A stretch of DNA of 64,000 bases, taken from contig NZ_CP054918.1 in assembly GCF_013364195.1 (NCBI RefSeq), positions 1,663,001 through 1,727,000 on the forward strand, in the 5' to 3' direction. This document shows, one piece after another, positions 7,662 to 14,553 of the stretch. The first letter of the stretch is position 1; each line of letters starts with the position of its first letter. Under the pieces are notes generated by a model. That model was not told where the DNA came from and made no database searches. It saw only the letters and a list, made by a program, of their open reading frames with translations. Source of the DNA: Streptomyces sp. NA04227. GTDB taxonomy: Bacteria > Actinomycetota > Actinomycetes > Streptomycetales > Streptomycetaceae. The translations under genes were made by a program, and so were the position numbers.

Positions 7662-9308
7662 TCAGGCCGGTTCCAGGCCCGGGTTGCCCGCCTCGGTGAC
7701 GAAGGAGCCCGAGGTGGTGAGCGGGGCTCCGGGGGTGGTGACGTGGGTGACCGTCTTGAAGTCGGCGCGGGCCTGGTCTGCGCCGTACTGGACCGTCACG
7801 TAGCCGCGACGCCCGTGGTAGAACTTCATGTGCGGGTTGGCCTGCATGTACGTGTCCCAGTTCGACGGCTTGTCCTCGCCGTCCTTGCCGCTGGCGATCG
7901 AGGTCGTGACGATCTCGGTGCCGACGGTCTTCGCGTCCGGGTCGCCGGGCTTCTCCTTGATGTCGAGCGCGTAGCTCTTGTGCACATCGCCGGTGAGGAC
8001 CATCAGGTTCTCCACTCCGGCGGAGGCGGCACCGGCGAGCACACGGTCGCGGGAGGCCGCGTAGCCGTCCCAGGCGTCCATGCTCAGCTTCGCCTCGGCG
8101 TTGAGGTCCAGGCGACGCTCGGCGAACATGACCTGCTGCGGGACGACGTTCCACAGTGCGTCGGACTTGTTCCAGCCGTCGATCAGCCAGCGCTCCTGGG
8201 TGGCCCCGGTGATGGTGCGCTTGGGGTCGGTGGACTCCGGTCCGGGCACGTGGGCGGTGTCGCCGTAGGCCTGGTCGGAGCGGTACTGGCGGGTGTCGAG
8301 CACGTCGAACTGCGCCAGGCGGCCCCACTTGAGGCGGCGGTAGAGCTGCAGGTCGATACCGCTCGGCTGCTGGGCGGCGCGCAGCGGCTGGTTCTCCCAG
8401 TACGCGCGGTACGCGGCCGCGCGGCGGACCAGGAACGGGTCCACCGGCTGGTCCTTCTCCGGGATCTCGTCCGCGTAGTTGTTCTCGGTCTCGTGGTCGT
8501 CCCAGGTCACGACGAACGGGTGCGCGGCGTGCGCGGCACGCAGGTCCGGGTCGGACTTGTAGAGGGCGTACCGCAGCCGGTAGTCCTCCAGGGTCACCGT
8601 CTCGCGGTTGAACAGAGCGGGCAGCGGGGTGCTGAGGTTGCGGACGCCGCCGGCCGCGTTGACCGCGTACTCGTAGAGGTAGTCGCCGAGGTGGAAGACG
8701 ACGTCCACGTCGTCGGCGGCCAGGTGCTTGTACGGGGTGAAGTAACCGTCGTGGAAGGCCTGGCAGGAGACGGCGGCGATGGTCAGCCCGGAGACGGCGG
8801 CGGCGGTGGCCGGGGCGGTACGGGTACGGCCCGTCTCGCTGATCCAACTGCCGGTGCGGAAGCGGTAGTAGAACACCCGGTCGGCGTCGAGGCCCTTCAC
8901 GTCCACGCGCGCGGAGTGGTGGAACTCCGGGTGCGCGGTCACCGAACCGCGGCGCACGATCCTGGTGAACTTCTCGTCGCTCGCGAGCTCCCACGCGACC
9001 GTGATGCGCTCGGCGGGCAGACCGCTGTCGGCCTGGAAGGGCTTGGGGGCGAGCCGGGTCCACAGCAGCACGGAGTCGGGCAGCGGGTCACCGGAGGCGA
9101 CACCGAGGGTGAACGGGTTCTCGGCGAGCTTGCGAGCGTCGTACTCGCGGGCGCTTGCGGCACCGGCCAGCGGGATGTTGGTGGCGAAGGCCAGCGCGGC
9201 GGCGGCGCCGGTCACGGTGAGGAAGCGACGGCGCCCGACGTGACGGGCGGCCTCGACGAACTCGGGAGTGTGCTGCGAAGGCGGAGTGTGACTGCTTGCG
9301 GGTGTCAT
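7662..9308 (-). CDS. phoD: Tat-exported alkaline phosphatase D (PhoD)
   Basis: The 548-residue protein starts with a twin-arginine signal (GRRRFLTVTGAAAA), so it should be exported folded. The mature enzyme shows PhoD hallmarks: the N-terminal beta domain starting FTLGVASGDP, the metal-binding WDDHETENNY and the late motif LTGDVHKS. PhoD enzymes are Ca/Fe phosphodiesterase-monoesterases that release phosphate from organic phosphate and wall polymers outside the cell. Start at ATG 9308 is fixed by the Tat signal; its ribosome site AGGGGA lies in a hairpin (9317-9339). In Streptomyces phoD is usually under PhoP; only a weak PHO-like unit was seen here. The gene is monocistronic. Confidence 0.94.
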   Translation of the reverse strand: MTPASSHTPPSQHTPEFVEAARHVGRRRFLTVTGAAAALAFATNIPLAGAASAREYDARKLAENPFTLGVASGDPLPDSVLLWTRLAPKPFQADSGLPAERITVAWELASDEKFTRIVRRGSVTAHPEFHHSARVDVKGLDADRVFYYRFRTGSWISETGRTRTAPATAAAVSGLTIAAVSCQAFHDGYFTPYKHLAADDVDVVFHLGDYLYEYAVNAAGGVRNLSTPLPALFNRETVTLEDYRLRYALYKSDPDLRAAHAAHPFVVTWDDHETENNYADEIPEKDQPVDPFLVRRAAAYRAYWENQPLRAAQQPSGIDLQLYRRLKWGRLAQFDVLDTRQYRSDQAYGDTAHVPGPESTDPKRTITGATQERWLIDGWNKSDALWNVVPQQVMFAERRLDLNAEAKLSMDAWDGYAASRDRVLAGAASAGVENLMVLTGDVHKSYALDIKEKPGDPDAKTVGTEIVTTSIASGKDGEDKPSNWDTYMQANPHMKFYHGRRGYVTVQYGADQARADFKTVTHVTTPGAPLTTSGSFVTEAGNPGLEPA

Positions 9309-9316
9309 CTGGCTCT

Positions 9317-9339
9317 CCCCTGACGATTACGGTCAGGGG
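9317..9339 (-). promoter_or_regulatory. Hairpin covering the phoD ribosome-binding site
   Basis: CCCCTGAC (9317-9324) and GTCAGGGG (9332-9339) are perfect complements with a 7-nt loop. In the phoD mRNA the second arm contains the AGGGGA ribosome site, and the stem ends 8 nt before the start codon. It may limit translation, or it may be a DNA operator. Confidence 0.5.
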
Positions 9340-9436
9340 CATTCGAATCGCGCAGTGCGGCCAGCGACTGTCACGTACAGAACAAACCGATGTCGGCGGA
9401 ATGAGTTCCACATGGACCGGCGAGGAGTACGCGCCT

Positions 9437-9459
9437 TCGCGGTGAACTGACGGCAAACC
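9437..9459 (-). promoter_or_regulatory. Weak PHO-box-like sequence upstream of phoD
   Basis: On the minus strand GTTCACCGCGA follows GTTTGCCGTCA directly, giving two 11-nt units about 130 bp upstream of phoD. Streptomyces PHO boxes are 11-nt direct repeats beginning G(G/T)TCAC. Only the second unit fits well, so this is tentative. Confidence 0.25.
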
Positions 9460-10127
9460 CGGGCCGGGGCAAGGGAGTTGGAGGCTCGTCGGGATCTTTG
9501 CCCGGGACTTTGCCGGGGGCTGCGGCGGGGACTGCGGCGGGATGTTCGCGGGGTCCTCGCCGGGGGACTCCCGCCGCCCTACGGAGGCCTCGGAGGGCGG
9601 GCCGAGGGATGCCCCGCACGTCTCAGACGGCGACCCCGGACACGGCGGTCACAGCAACGGAGCTCTCCACAAACGGAATATGCCGGATCGCTTCACCTTG
9701 CGAGGTGGAAGCCTTATGCTCAACTCCCCCTCCATCGAAGCTTCACAATCGGAGCACGGTGGTGTGCGGCGGCGACACAACCGGGGAACGGGCGGCGCTA
9801 CACCGTCCGGAAACCTTCCGGGGACTCCAACTCCGCCCCGCCACCGGCCCGTTCACCGGCCATCTTCTGGGGGGGGGAGCGGGCGGCCGCCCCGCGGCGA
9901 TCCCTGGGGGCTTCCGTGCGCTGGGGGGCCACGGACGCCACGACCGCGGGAGCGGCCGCCCGCCGCACGACCAGCACGGAGAGCAACAGCCGGGCGGCCG
10001 CAGGGAGTTGGGCGGCAGCCGAGGAGAGGGATGCCGGGACTGCCGGGCCTTCGGCCCTCGTCCGTCCCCCGCCCTCCGTCCTCCGCCCTCCGCTCCCCGT
10101 CCGCCGCTCTCCGTCCGCCGCTCTCCG
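9460..10127. other. 668-bp region without recognisable gene
   Basis: Several long open frames cross this stretch on both strands but give Pro/Arg/Gly-rich products without family features or good starts. At about 9688-9708 an imperfect inverted repeat (arms ACCT/AGGT within CTTCACCTTGCGAGGTGGAA) lies between TTCACC and TATGCT elements 17 bp apart, which looks like a regulated promoter reading right. From about 10056 to 10130 there is a C/T-rich tract with a 14-bp direct repeat (10098-10111, 10112-10125). It could be the remains of a decayed gene. Confidence 0.45.
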
Positions 10128-10451
10128 TCAGGCCTGACCGGTCTCGAAGTGTGTGATCTTGCCGTCGTCGACGGAGAAGGTCCACTTGGTGCGCATCTCG
10201 CCCCAGGTGTCGTTGCGGTAGTCGGCCACCAGGGCGCGGCCTCCCGCGGATTCGCTGGCCACGTCCATGTGCCCGTGCGAGGAGAAGATCTCCCGTTCCG
10301 TCCAGTCGGCGAGGTCACGCTCACTGCCGTCGTCGGCCATGGTCGCGCCGGGCGCGAGTGTGGCCTCGAACGCCTTACGGTCGTGCGCGTTCACCGCCGT
10401 CACGAAGGCACGGACGGTGGGGTCACTGAGTCTGGTCACCTGAATCGGCAA
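10128..10451 (-). CDS. NTF2/SnoaL-like small protein
   Basis: A 107-residue single-domain protein. The TTG at 10451 is preceded by AAGGAG 10 nt upstream; the frame stays open far upstream but has no coding character there. The sequence VRAFVTAVNAHDRKAFEATL, then the acidic ADDGSERDLADW and the final strands ending GKITHFETGQA, fits the cone-shaped NTF2-like fold used by SnoaL cyclases, ketosteroid isomerases and many small-molecule binding proteins. The reaction cannot be read from sequence. It is divergent from the DoxX gene across a repeat-rich 363-bp spacer. Confidence 0.75.
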   Translation of the reverse strand: MPIQVTRLSDPTVRAFVTAVNAHDRKAFEATLAPGATMADDGSERDLADWTEREIFSSHGHMDVASESAGGRALVADYRNDTWGEMRTKWTFSVDDGKITHFETGQA

Positions 10452-10491
10452 GGTACTTCCGCTCCTTCGGCGGCGGACCGGTGCCGGTCCG

Positions 10492-10608
10492 CCCGGTTGG
10501 TTCGCCCGGTTGGTTCGTACGGGACGCGTACGGGCTCGTACGAGAGGTCCCGTACCGAGGTCTCGCACGGGCACGTACCGAGGTCTCGTACGGGAGGCGT
10601 CCCGTACC
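10492..10608. repeat. Nested direct and inverted repeats between divergent genes
   Basis: The 13-mer CCCGGTTGGTTCG is repeated in tandem at 10492-10504 and 10505-10517. The 15-mer CGTACCGAGGTCTCG recurs at 10551-10565 and 10574-10588 (23-bp period). GTACGGG/CCCGTAC occurs many times, and GTACGGGACGC near 10518 is the inverse of GCGTCCCGTAC at 10598-10608. The rest of the spacer (10452-10814) shows no gene. Confidence 0.7.
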
Positions 10609-10814
10609 GGACGGCACACGCGAGGGGTCCGACCGGGCCAGATTCGCACCGGCCCCAGGGCGGTGCCACGCGAGCGGGGCCGAGGGGGTTGCCCGGGCGG
10701 CGGGCGCCGGAGTGCCGTGGCCACTCGATCGGACGGTGCGAAAGACCTGCTCGGGGCCGGTCGGTGCGAGGGTGGAAGGCGTCCGCGACCTCGCCAGCCG
10801 GGAGTGCCGTCATC

Positions 10815-11402
10815 GTGACCTGCTACGACCGTAAAGACATGGGCCTGCTCCTGTTGCGCCTCGGCGCGGGAGGCATCCTCGCCGCACACGGCTCGCAGAA
10901 GCTCTTCGGCTGGTTCGGGGGCGGCGGCATCGAAGGCACCAGCAGCTTCATGGAGTCCGTCGGCTACTCCCCCGGCAAGGCGAGCGCCGTGGCCGCGGGC
11001 GTGGGCGAGCTGGGCAGCGGCGCACTGCTCGCCCTGGGCCTGGCGACCCCGGCCGCCGGTGGCGCGGCGATGGGCACCATGGCCGGTGCCTCCGCCGTGC
11101 TCGCACCCAAGGGCTTCTGGTCGCAGTCCGGCGGCTACGAGTACCCGCTGACCCTCGGCCTCATCGGTACCACCCTCGCCGTCATGGGCCCGGGCAGGCT
11201 CTCCCTGGACGACGCGCTGCGGCACAAGCTCAACCGCGGCTGGATGGTCCCGGCCGCGCTCGGCGCCGCGGCCGCGGCGGCCTCGGTCGTGGTGTGCTCG
11301 CGCGGGGCGGGCAGGTCCGCCGACGAGGGCGACGACGGGGACGGGGATGTTGCCGTCGGCGAGGGCGGGAACGGCTTCGGGGAGCTGGCCTCCGACGATT
11401 AG
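10815..11402 (+). CDS. DoxX-family membrane protein
   Basis: GTG 10815 has GGGAG 11 nt upstream; an in-frame ATG at 10839 is the alternative. The 195-residue product has about four membrane segments. The first holds the DoxX signature RLGAGGILAAHGSQKLFGWFGG; the second, third and fourth are Ala/Gly-rich. A hydrophilic acidic tail follows the last segment and is probably disordered. DoxX proteins sit in the inner membrane; some form redox complexes with superoxide dismutase and thiosulfate-linked partners, but most are uncharacterised. Transcribed alone, divergent from the NTF2-like gene. Confidence 0.85.
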   Translation: MTCYDRKDMGLLLLRLGAGGILAAHGSQKLFGWFGGGGIEGTSSFMESVGYSPGKASAVAAGVGELGSGALLALGLATPAAGGAAMGTMAGASAVLAPKGFWSQSGGYEYPLTLGLIGTTLAVMGPGRLSLDDALRHKLNRGWMVPAALGAAAAAASVVVCSRGAGRSADEGDDGDGDVAVGEGGNGFGELASDD

Positions 11403-11466
11403 TCGGGCAGGTGCACGGACGGCCGGGCCGCCTCCCCCTGTCCGAGCGGTGTGGCAGGCTCCGCGC

Positions 11467-11874
11467 ATGGATCACGGTCAGTTCCCCGTACAGCAAGGCG
11501 AGTTGTCGAGCGAGCCGTCGAGCGAGTTGTCGGCCGAGACGCTGTGGGCAACCATCGAGGAGTTGCACGACTGGCTCGACGGCAACCGCACCCTGCCACC
11601 GTCGGAGACCGTCCTGCTGCGGGTGCTCAAGCTCTCCGAAGAGGTGGGCGAGGTGGCCCAGGCCGTCATTGGGGCAACCGGCCAGAACCCTCGCAAGGGC
11701 GCCTCCCACACCTGGTCCGACGTACAGGCCGAACTGTGCGACGTCATCATCACGGCGATGGTGACCCTGCGCACGCTGACCCCCGAAGCCCGCGAGGTCT
11801 TCGCGGGCCACGTCGACCGGGTGGCGCAACGCTCGCGGGCGGCGCGGGGGCCCGGGGCGGGGGACGAGGCCTGA
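11467..11874 (+). CDS. MazG-like all-alpha NTP pyrophosphatase family protein
   Basis: The 135-residue protein starts at ATG 11467. Its core, LSEEVGEVAQAVIG followed by WSDVQAELCDVIITAM, carries the EExxE and ExxD acidic pairs that bind Mg in MazG/dUTPase-type pyrophosphatases. These enzymes hydrolyse non-canonical NTPs to NMP and pyrophosphate. It is a single MazG domain with a short Ser/Glu-rich N-terminal extension containing a repeated SSEPSSELS. The C-terminus is Arg/Gly-rich. Substrate cannot be read from sequence. It stands alone between DoxX and NmrA-like genes. Confidence 0.85.
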   Translation: MDHGQFPVQQGELSSEPSSELSAETLWATIEELHDWLDGNRTLPPSETVLLRVLKLSEEVGEVAQAVIGATGQNPRKGASHTWSDVQAELCDVIITAMVTLRTLTPEAREVFAGHVDRVAQRSRAARGPGAGDEA

Positions 11875-12032
11875 GGCCAGGGGCGGTTCGGGACCAGGCG
11901 GCGCGCGGCGGGAGTGGGAGCGGACACGGTGCCCACTGCCCCTCTGGCGTGCAGGCGTCTCCTTGACCTGAAGTGCGATTGAGCTTTTAGCGTGTTCTCA
12001 AGTTGATCACCTGGCGGCGGGAGAAGGCGCTC

Positions 12033-12866
12033 ATGATCCTCGTGACCGGAGCCACAGGAAACATAGGAAGTGCACTACTGGGGGAGTTGCACGCATGCGG
12101 CGCGGGGCCGCTGAGGGGGTTCACTCGCGACGCCTCGCGGGCGGCGTTCCCCGCAGAGGTCGAGGCCGTCGAGGGTGACTTCGCGGTGCCGGAGTCGTTG
12201 AAAGCCGCTCTGGGCGGGGTGCGCTCGCTGTTTCTGTTGTCGCGTGTGGGCCCGGACGCGGAGAGCCTCGCGGCAGCCCGTCGGGCGGGTGTGGAGCACG
12301 TGGTGCTGGTGTCGTCCATTACCGTCCAGACCCATCCGCATCTGGGCCCCGCCGACGAGAACCTGACGGTCGAGCGGCTGCTCAAAGACAGTGGCATGGC
12401 CTGGACGATTCTGCGGCCGACGCAGTTCGCCTCGAATGCTCTGATGTGGGCGGCGTCGATCCGCGACCGTGAGACGGTCCGCGCGCCGTATGCGGACACG
12501 GGGCTGCCCACGATCCACCCCGCGGACATCGCGTCGGTGGCGCGGGTTGCGCTGACCGAGCCCGGCCACCCGGGGCGGACATATGCCCTGACCGGTCCGG
12601 AGCCGGTGACAGCCCGGCAGCAGGTCGACGCCATCGCGGCAGCCGTCAGGCGAGAGGTGCCCTTCATCGAGATCAGCCGACAGGAGGCCCGTGCCCAGAT
12701 GGTCGCGGTCTTCGGGCACGAGGCAGCGGATGCGGTGCTCGACGTCACGGGCGGAGACGTCAATGACGAGTTGCTCGCGGTGCGCGACACGGTTTCACAG
12801 GTCACCGGCTCGCCGGGCAGACCGTTCCGGCAGTGGGTTGCGGAGAATGCCGACATCTTCCGCTGA
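12033..12866 (+). CDS. NmrA-like NAD(P)-dependent oxidoreductase/sensor
   Basis: ATG 12033 follows GAGAAGG by 5 nt and places the nucleotide-binding motif MILVTGATGNIG at the very N-terminus; the frame is open 30 bp further upstream. The 277-residue protein is an atypical short-chain dehydrogenase: GATGNIG, then VVLVSSITVQ at strand 5 and no YxxxK catalytic pair, as in NmrA/azoreductase-like proteins that bind NAD(P)H and act as quinone reductases or redox sensors. The later part, WTILRPTQFASN and the substrate region TYALTGPEPVT, fits the same family. A DJ-1 fragment follows 20 bp after its stop. Confidence 0.85.
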   Translation: MILVTGATGNIGSALLGELHACGAGPLRGFTRDASRAAFPAEVEAVEGDFAVPESLKAALGGVRSLFLLSRVGPDAESLAAARRAGVEHVVLVSSITVQTHPHLGPADENLTVERLLKDSGMAWTILRPTQFASNALMWAASIRDRETVRAPYADTGLPTIHPADIASVARVALTEPGHPGRTYALTGPEPVTARQQVDAIAAAVRREVPFIEISRQEARAQMVAVFGHEAADAVLDVTGGDVNDELLAVRDTVSQVTGSPGRPFRQWVAENADIFR

Positions 12867-12885
12867 GACGCCTTCGCATCGCATC

Positions 12886-13173
12886 ACCACGCAGGGCGGG
12901 AGCCCTCCGGACTACCTCGCCCCGCACGGCGCGACCCATGTGGCCGAGCGCTACGTCCGTTCCGGCAAGTACGTCACGTCGGCCGGGGTTTCGGCGGGTA
13001 TCGACATGGCCCTGTACCTCTCGCAGCAGATCGCGGGCGAACAGGTCGCGGGGGCCCTTCAGTTGGCGGTCGAGTACGACCCGAAGCCGCCCTTCGACAC
13101 CGGCAGCCCGGAGAAGGTAGGACCCGAACTCCGGGAACTGGCACTGCGGTTGCTCGCCGAGTCCGCGGAGTAG
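12886..13173 (+). pseudogene. DJ-1/PfpI family protein, C-terminal fragment
   Basis: From about 12910 to the stop at 13173 the frame encodes the C-terminal third of a DJ-1/PfpI (isonitrile hydratase or AraC-like amidotransferase) domain. It contains ERYVRSGKYVTSAGVSAGID, the helix MALYLSQQIAG, then EYDPKPPFDTGSPEK. The N-terminal half, including the nucleophile elbow Cys, is missing, and what precedes it is the tail of the NmrA-like gene in another frame. There is no start codon or ribosome site of its own. A deletion that joined the two genes would explain this. Confidence 0.8.
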
Positions 13174-13209
13174 ACAGCCACACAGGCCGCGCCCGGAGGG
13201 GCCGGCAAA

Positions 13210-13240
13210 GGCGGCCGCCGCACAGGGGACGGCGGCCGCC
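13210..13240 (+). terminator. Hairpin terminator
   Basis: GGCGGCCGCCG (13210-13220) and CGGCGGCCGCC (13230-13240) form an 11-bp perfect stem with a 9-nt loop, 36 bp after the DJ-1 fragment. Confidence 0.7.
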
Positions 13241-13300
13241 CTCGCCCGCGCGGCCGAGAATGCACTGTGCGGGACAGGGACTGAGGCATATTCTCTTCAC

Positions 13301-13489
13301 ATGTCCTCCACCTCCGCCGCTTCCCCGTCAACCGGGAAAGCACGCTCCGCAGATGTCGTGAACGAGGAGATACGCGCCCTGTGGCTGCGCGCCGGTGGGA
13401 AGTTGACGGTCGAACAGCGCCGTGAGTACGAGGCCCTGGTGACGGAATGGGCGCAAGCGGTACGTGGGGGAATCGTGGAGGCGGCCTGA
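13301..13489 (+). CDS. Small conserved-looking protein, unknown function
   Basis: A 62-residue protein from ATG 13301. After a Ser/Ala-rich start it reads VNEEIRALWLRAGGKLTVEQ, then RREYEALVTEWAQAVR, two amphipathic helices with regular charge spacing. From memory, similar short proteins occur in many Streptomyces, but I know no function. GC-rich third positions support coding. There is no clear ribosome site directly upstream, so initiation could be leaderless or weak. It stands alone between a terminator and the convergent Nudix gene. Confidence 0.6.
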   Translation: MSSTSAASPSTGKARSADVVNEEIRALWLRAGGKLTVEQRREYEALVTEWAQAVRGGIVEAA

Positions 13490-13604
13490 GCCCCTCCGGC
13501 ACCACGACCGGCGCCACCACCTCCGGCAACAGCACCTCGGGCAGGGACTCCGGCACTCCCACCGACAGCGGACCCACCCCGCGCACTCGGCCGCGCCCCG
13601 CGGC

Positions 13605-14051
13605 TCAGCGCCCCGCGCGCCCCTCCCGCCACACGGACACCGACCGCTTGTAGCCGTCGGCCATGTTCAGCCCCTCGACCTCCCTGGGCGGGAAGAGCCC
13701 GAGGCGTCCGGGTTCGTCGGAGACCAGGGGGACCTGGTCGGCGGCGCGCACCTCGCAGCCGTAGGTGACGACCAGGGCGCGCCGGCCATAGCGACCCTCA
13801 TGGATCCAGACACCGCCGGGGACCAGGGGGCCCACCTCGACCAGCCAGCCGGTCGACGCCAACAGCTCGTGTTCCAGGGCGAGTTCCGGGCTACGGTCGC
13901 CCGGGAGGCCGCCGTCGGCACTGCCGGTTTCCAGCCGCCGTCCGGGCAGTTCCCACTCACCCTGCTCGTTGCCCAGGAGCAGCACCCTGCCGTCGGCGTC
14001 GAAGAGGACGCCCTTCACGAAGACGGGCCAGGTCGGCGGCGCGAAAGTCAT
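13605..14051 (-). CDS. Nudix-fold protein with degenerate catalytic box
   Basis: ATG 14051 with GAGGAG 5 nt upstream gives 148 residues. The fold is clear: PVFVKGVLFDADGRVLLLG, then EWELPGRRLE, and late strands ALVVTYGCEV. The Nudix helix, which should read REUxEExGU, is HELLASTGW here (from ALEHELLASTGW), preceded by a Gly/Asp-rich insertion. The Arg and both paired Glu that bind the metal are replaced, so hydrolysis is doubtful; it may bind a nucleotide without cleaving it. It is divergent from the glycosyltransferase gene across 502 bp. Confidence 0.8.
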   Translation of the reverse strand: MTFAPPTWPVFVKGVLFDADGRVLLLGNEQGEWELPGRRLETGSADGGLPGDRSPELALEHELLASTGWLVEVGPLVPGGVWIHEGRYGRRALVVTYGCEVRAADQVPLVSDEPGRLGLFPPREVEGLNMADGYKRSVSVWREGRAGR

Positions 14052-14553
14052 GGTTCTCCTCGTCCGGAACGGGCCTGACGGTGGCTCACGGGTCTTGCGC
14101 ATTGTGGCAGCCCGCCGTCCGGGCTCCCGGGTATGCGCGCGTACGCGGAGCACCCGGCACCAAGACGGACTCTTCGTGACTTCTGCCACTGAAGCACCAC
14201 CGGCAGGCAACCCGTGTACGCGGCAGGCGTCTTAGCCGATGTGGCCGATGAGTCATGGGCCACCCTCCGCGCCCTCTCCCCCTTGCCCCTCACGACCAAG
14301 GGCACACGAATGGCGCATGCCCGTACGGCGAACGGAAGAGTGATTCTTTGACAAATACCGACATTGCCTGCCTTAATTCCCCAGCTCGGTGGTCGTGGCA
14401 GGGAGCGGTGCGGATCGTGGCGGTCCGCCACGCCGACGGGCGGACCCGGCACCGGGCGGACACCCGCGGCCGGACAGACGCGGGCCACCGGGTCCGCGGA
14501 CCAGGACTCCCCGTTCCTCCGGAGCGGGCCGCGGGCAGCAGGGGCACCGGCAC
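14052..14553. other. Spacer between Nudix and glycosyltransferase genes, with promoter candidate
   Basis: No gene is recognisable in these 502 bp. TTGACA at 14348-14353 and CTTAAT at 14372-14377, 18 bp apart, form a good housekeeping-type promoter reading right toward the glycosyltransferase, 177 bp upstream of its start. This short stretch is AT-richer than its surroundings. Confidence 0.5.

Noticed and set aside
7743..9323. 526-residue frame on the plus strand
   Set aside because: Antisense of phoD, which has a clear Tat signal and metal motifs. The product is low-complexity Val/Gly/Arg.
9478..10137. Overlapping 200-220-residue frames in the phoD/NTF2-like spacer
   Set aside because: Products are Pro/Arg/Gly-rich without any recognisable domain, and none has a fitting ribosome site. 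They reflect GC bias.
10128..11468. 446-residue minus-strand frame extending the NTF2-like gene
   Set aside because: Only the last 107 codons show a fold; the upstream part is antisense of DoxX and a repeat-rich spacer, and TTG 10451 has a good ribosome site.
12898..13173. DJ-1-like sequence as an intact gene
   Set aside because: The N-terminal half with the nucleophile is missing and there is no start, so it is listed as a pseudogene.
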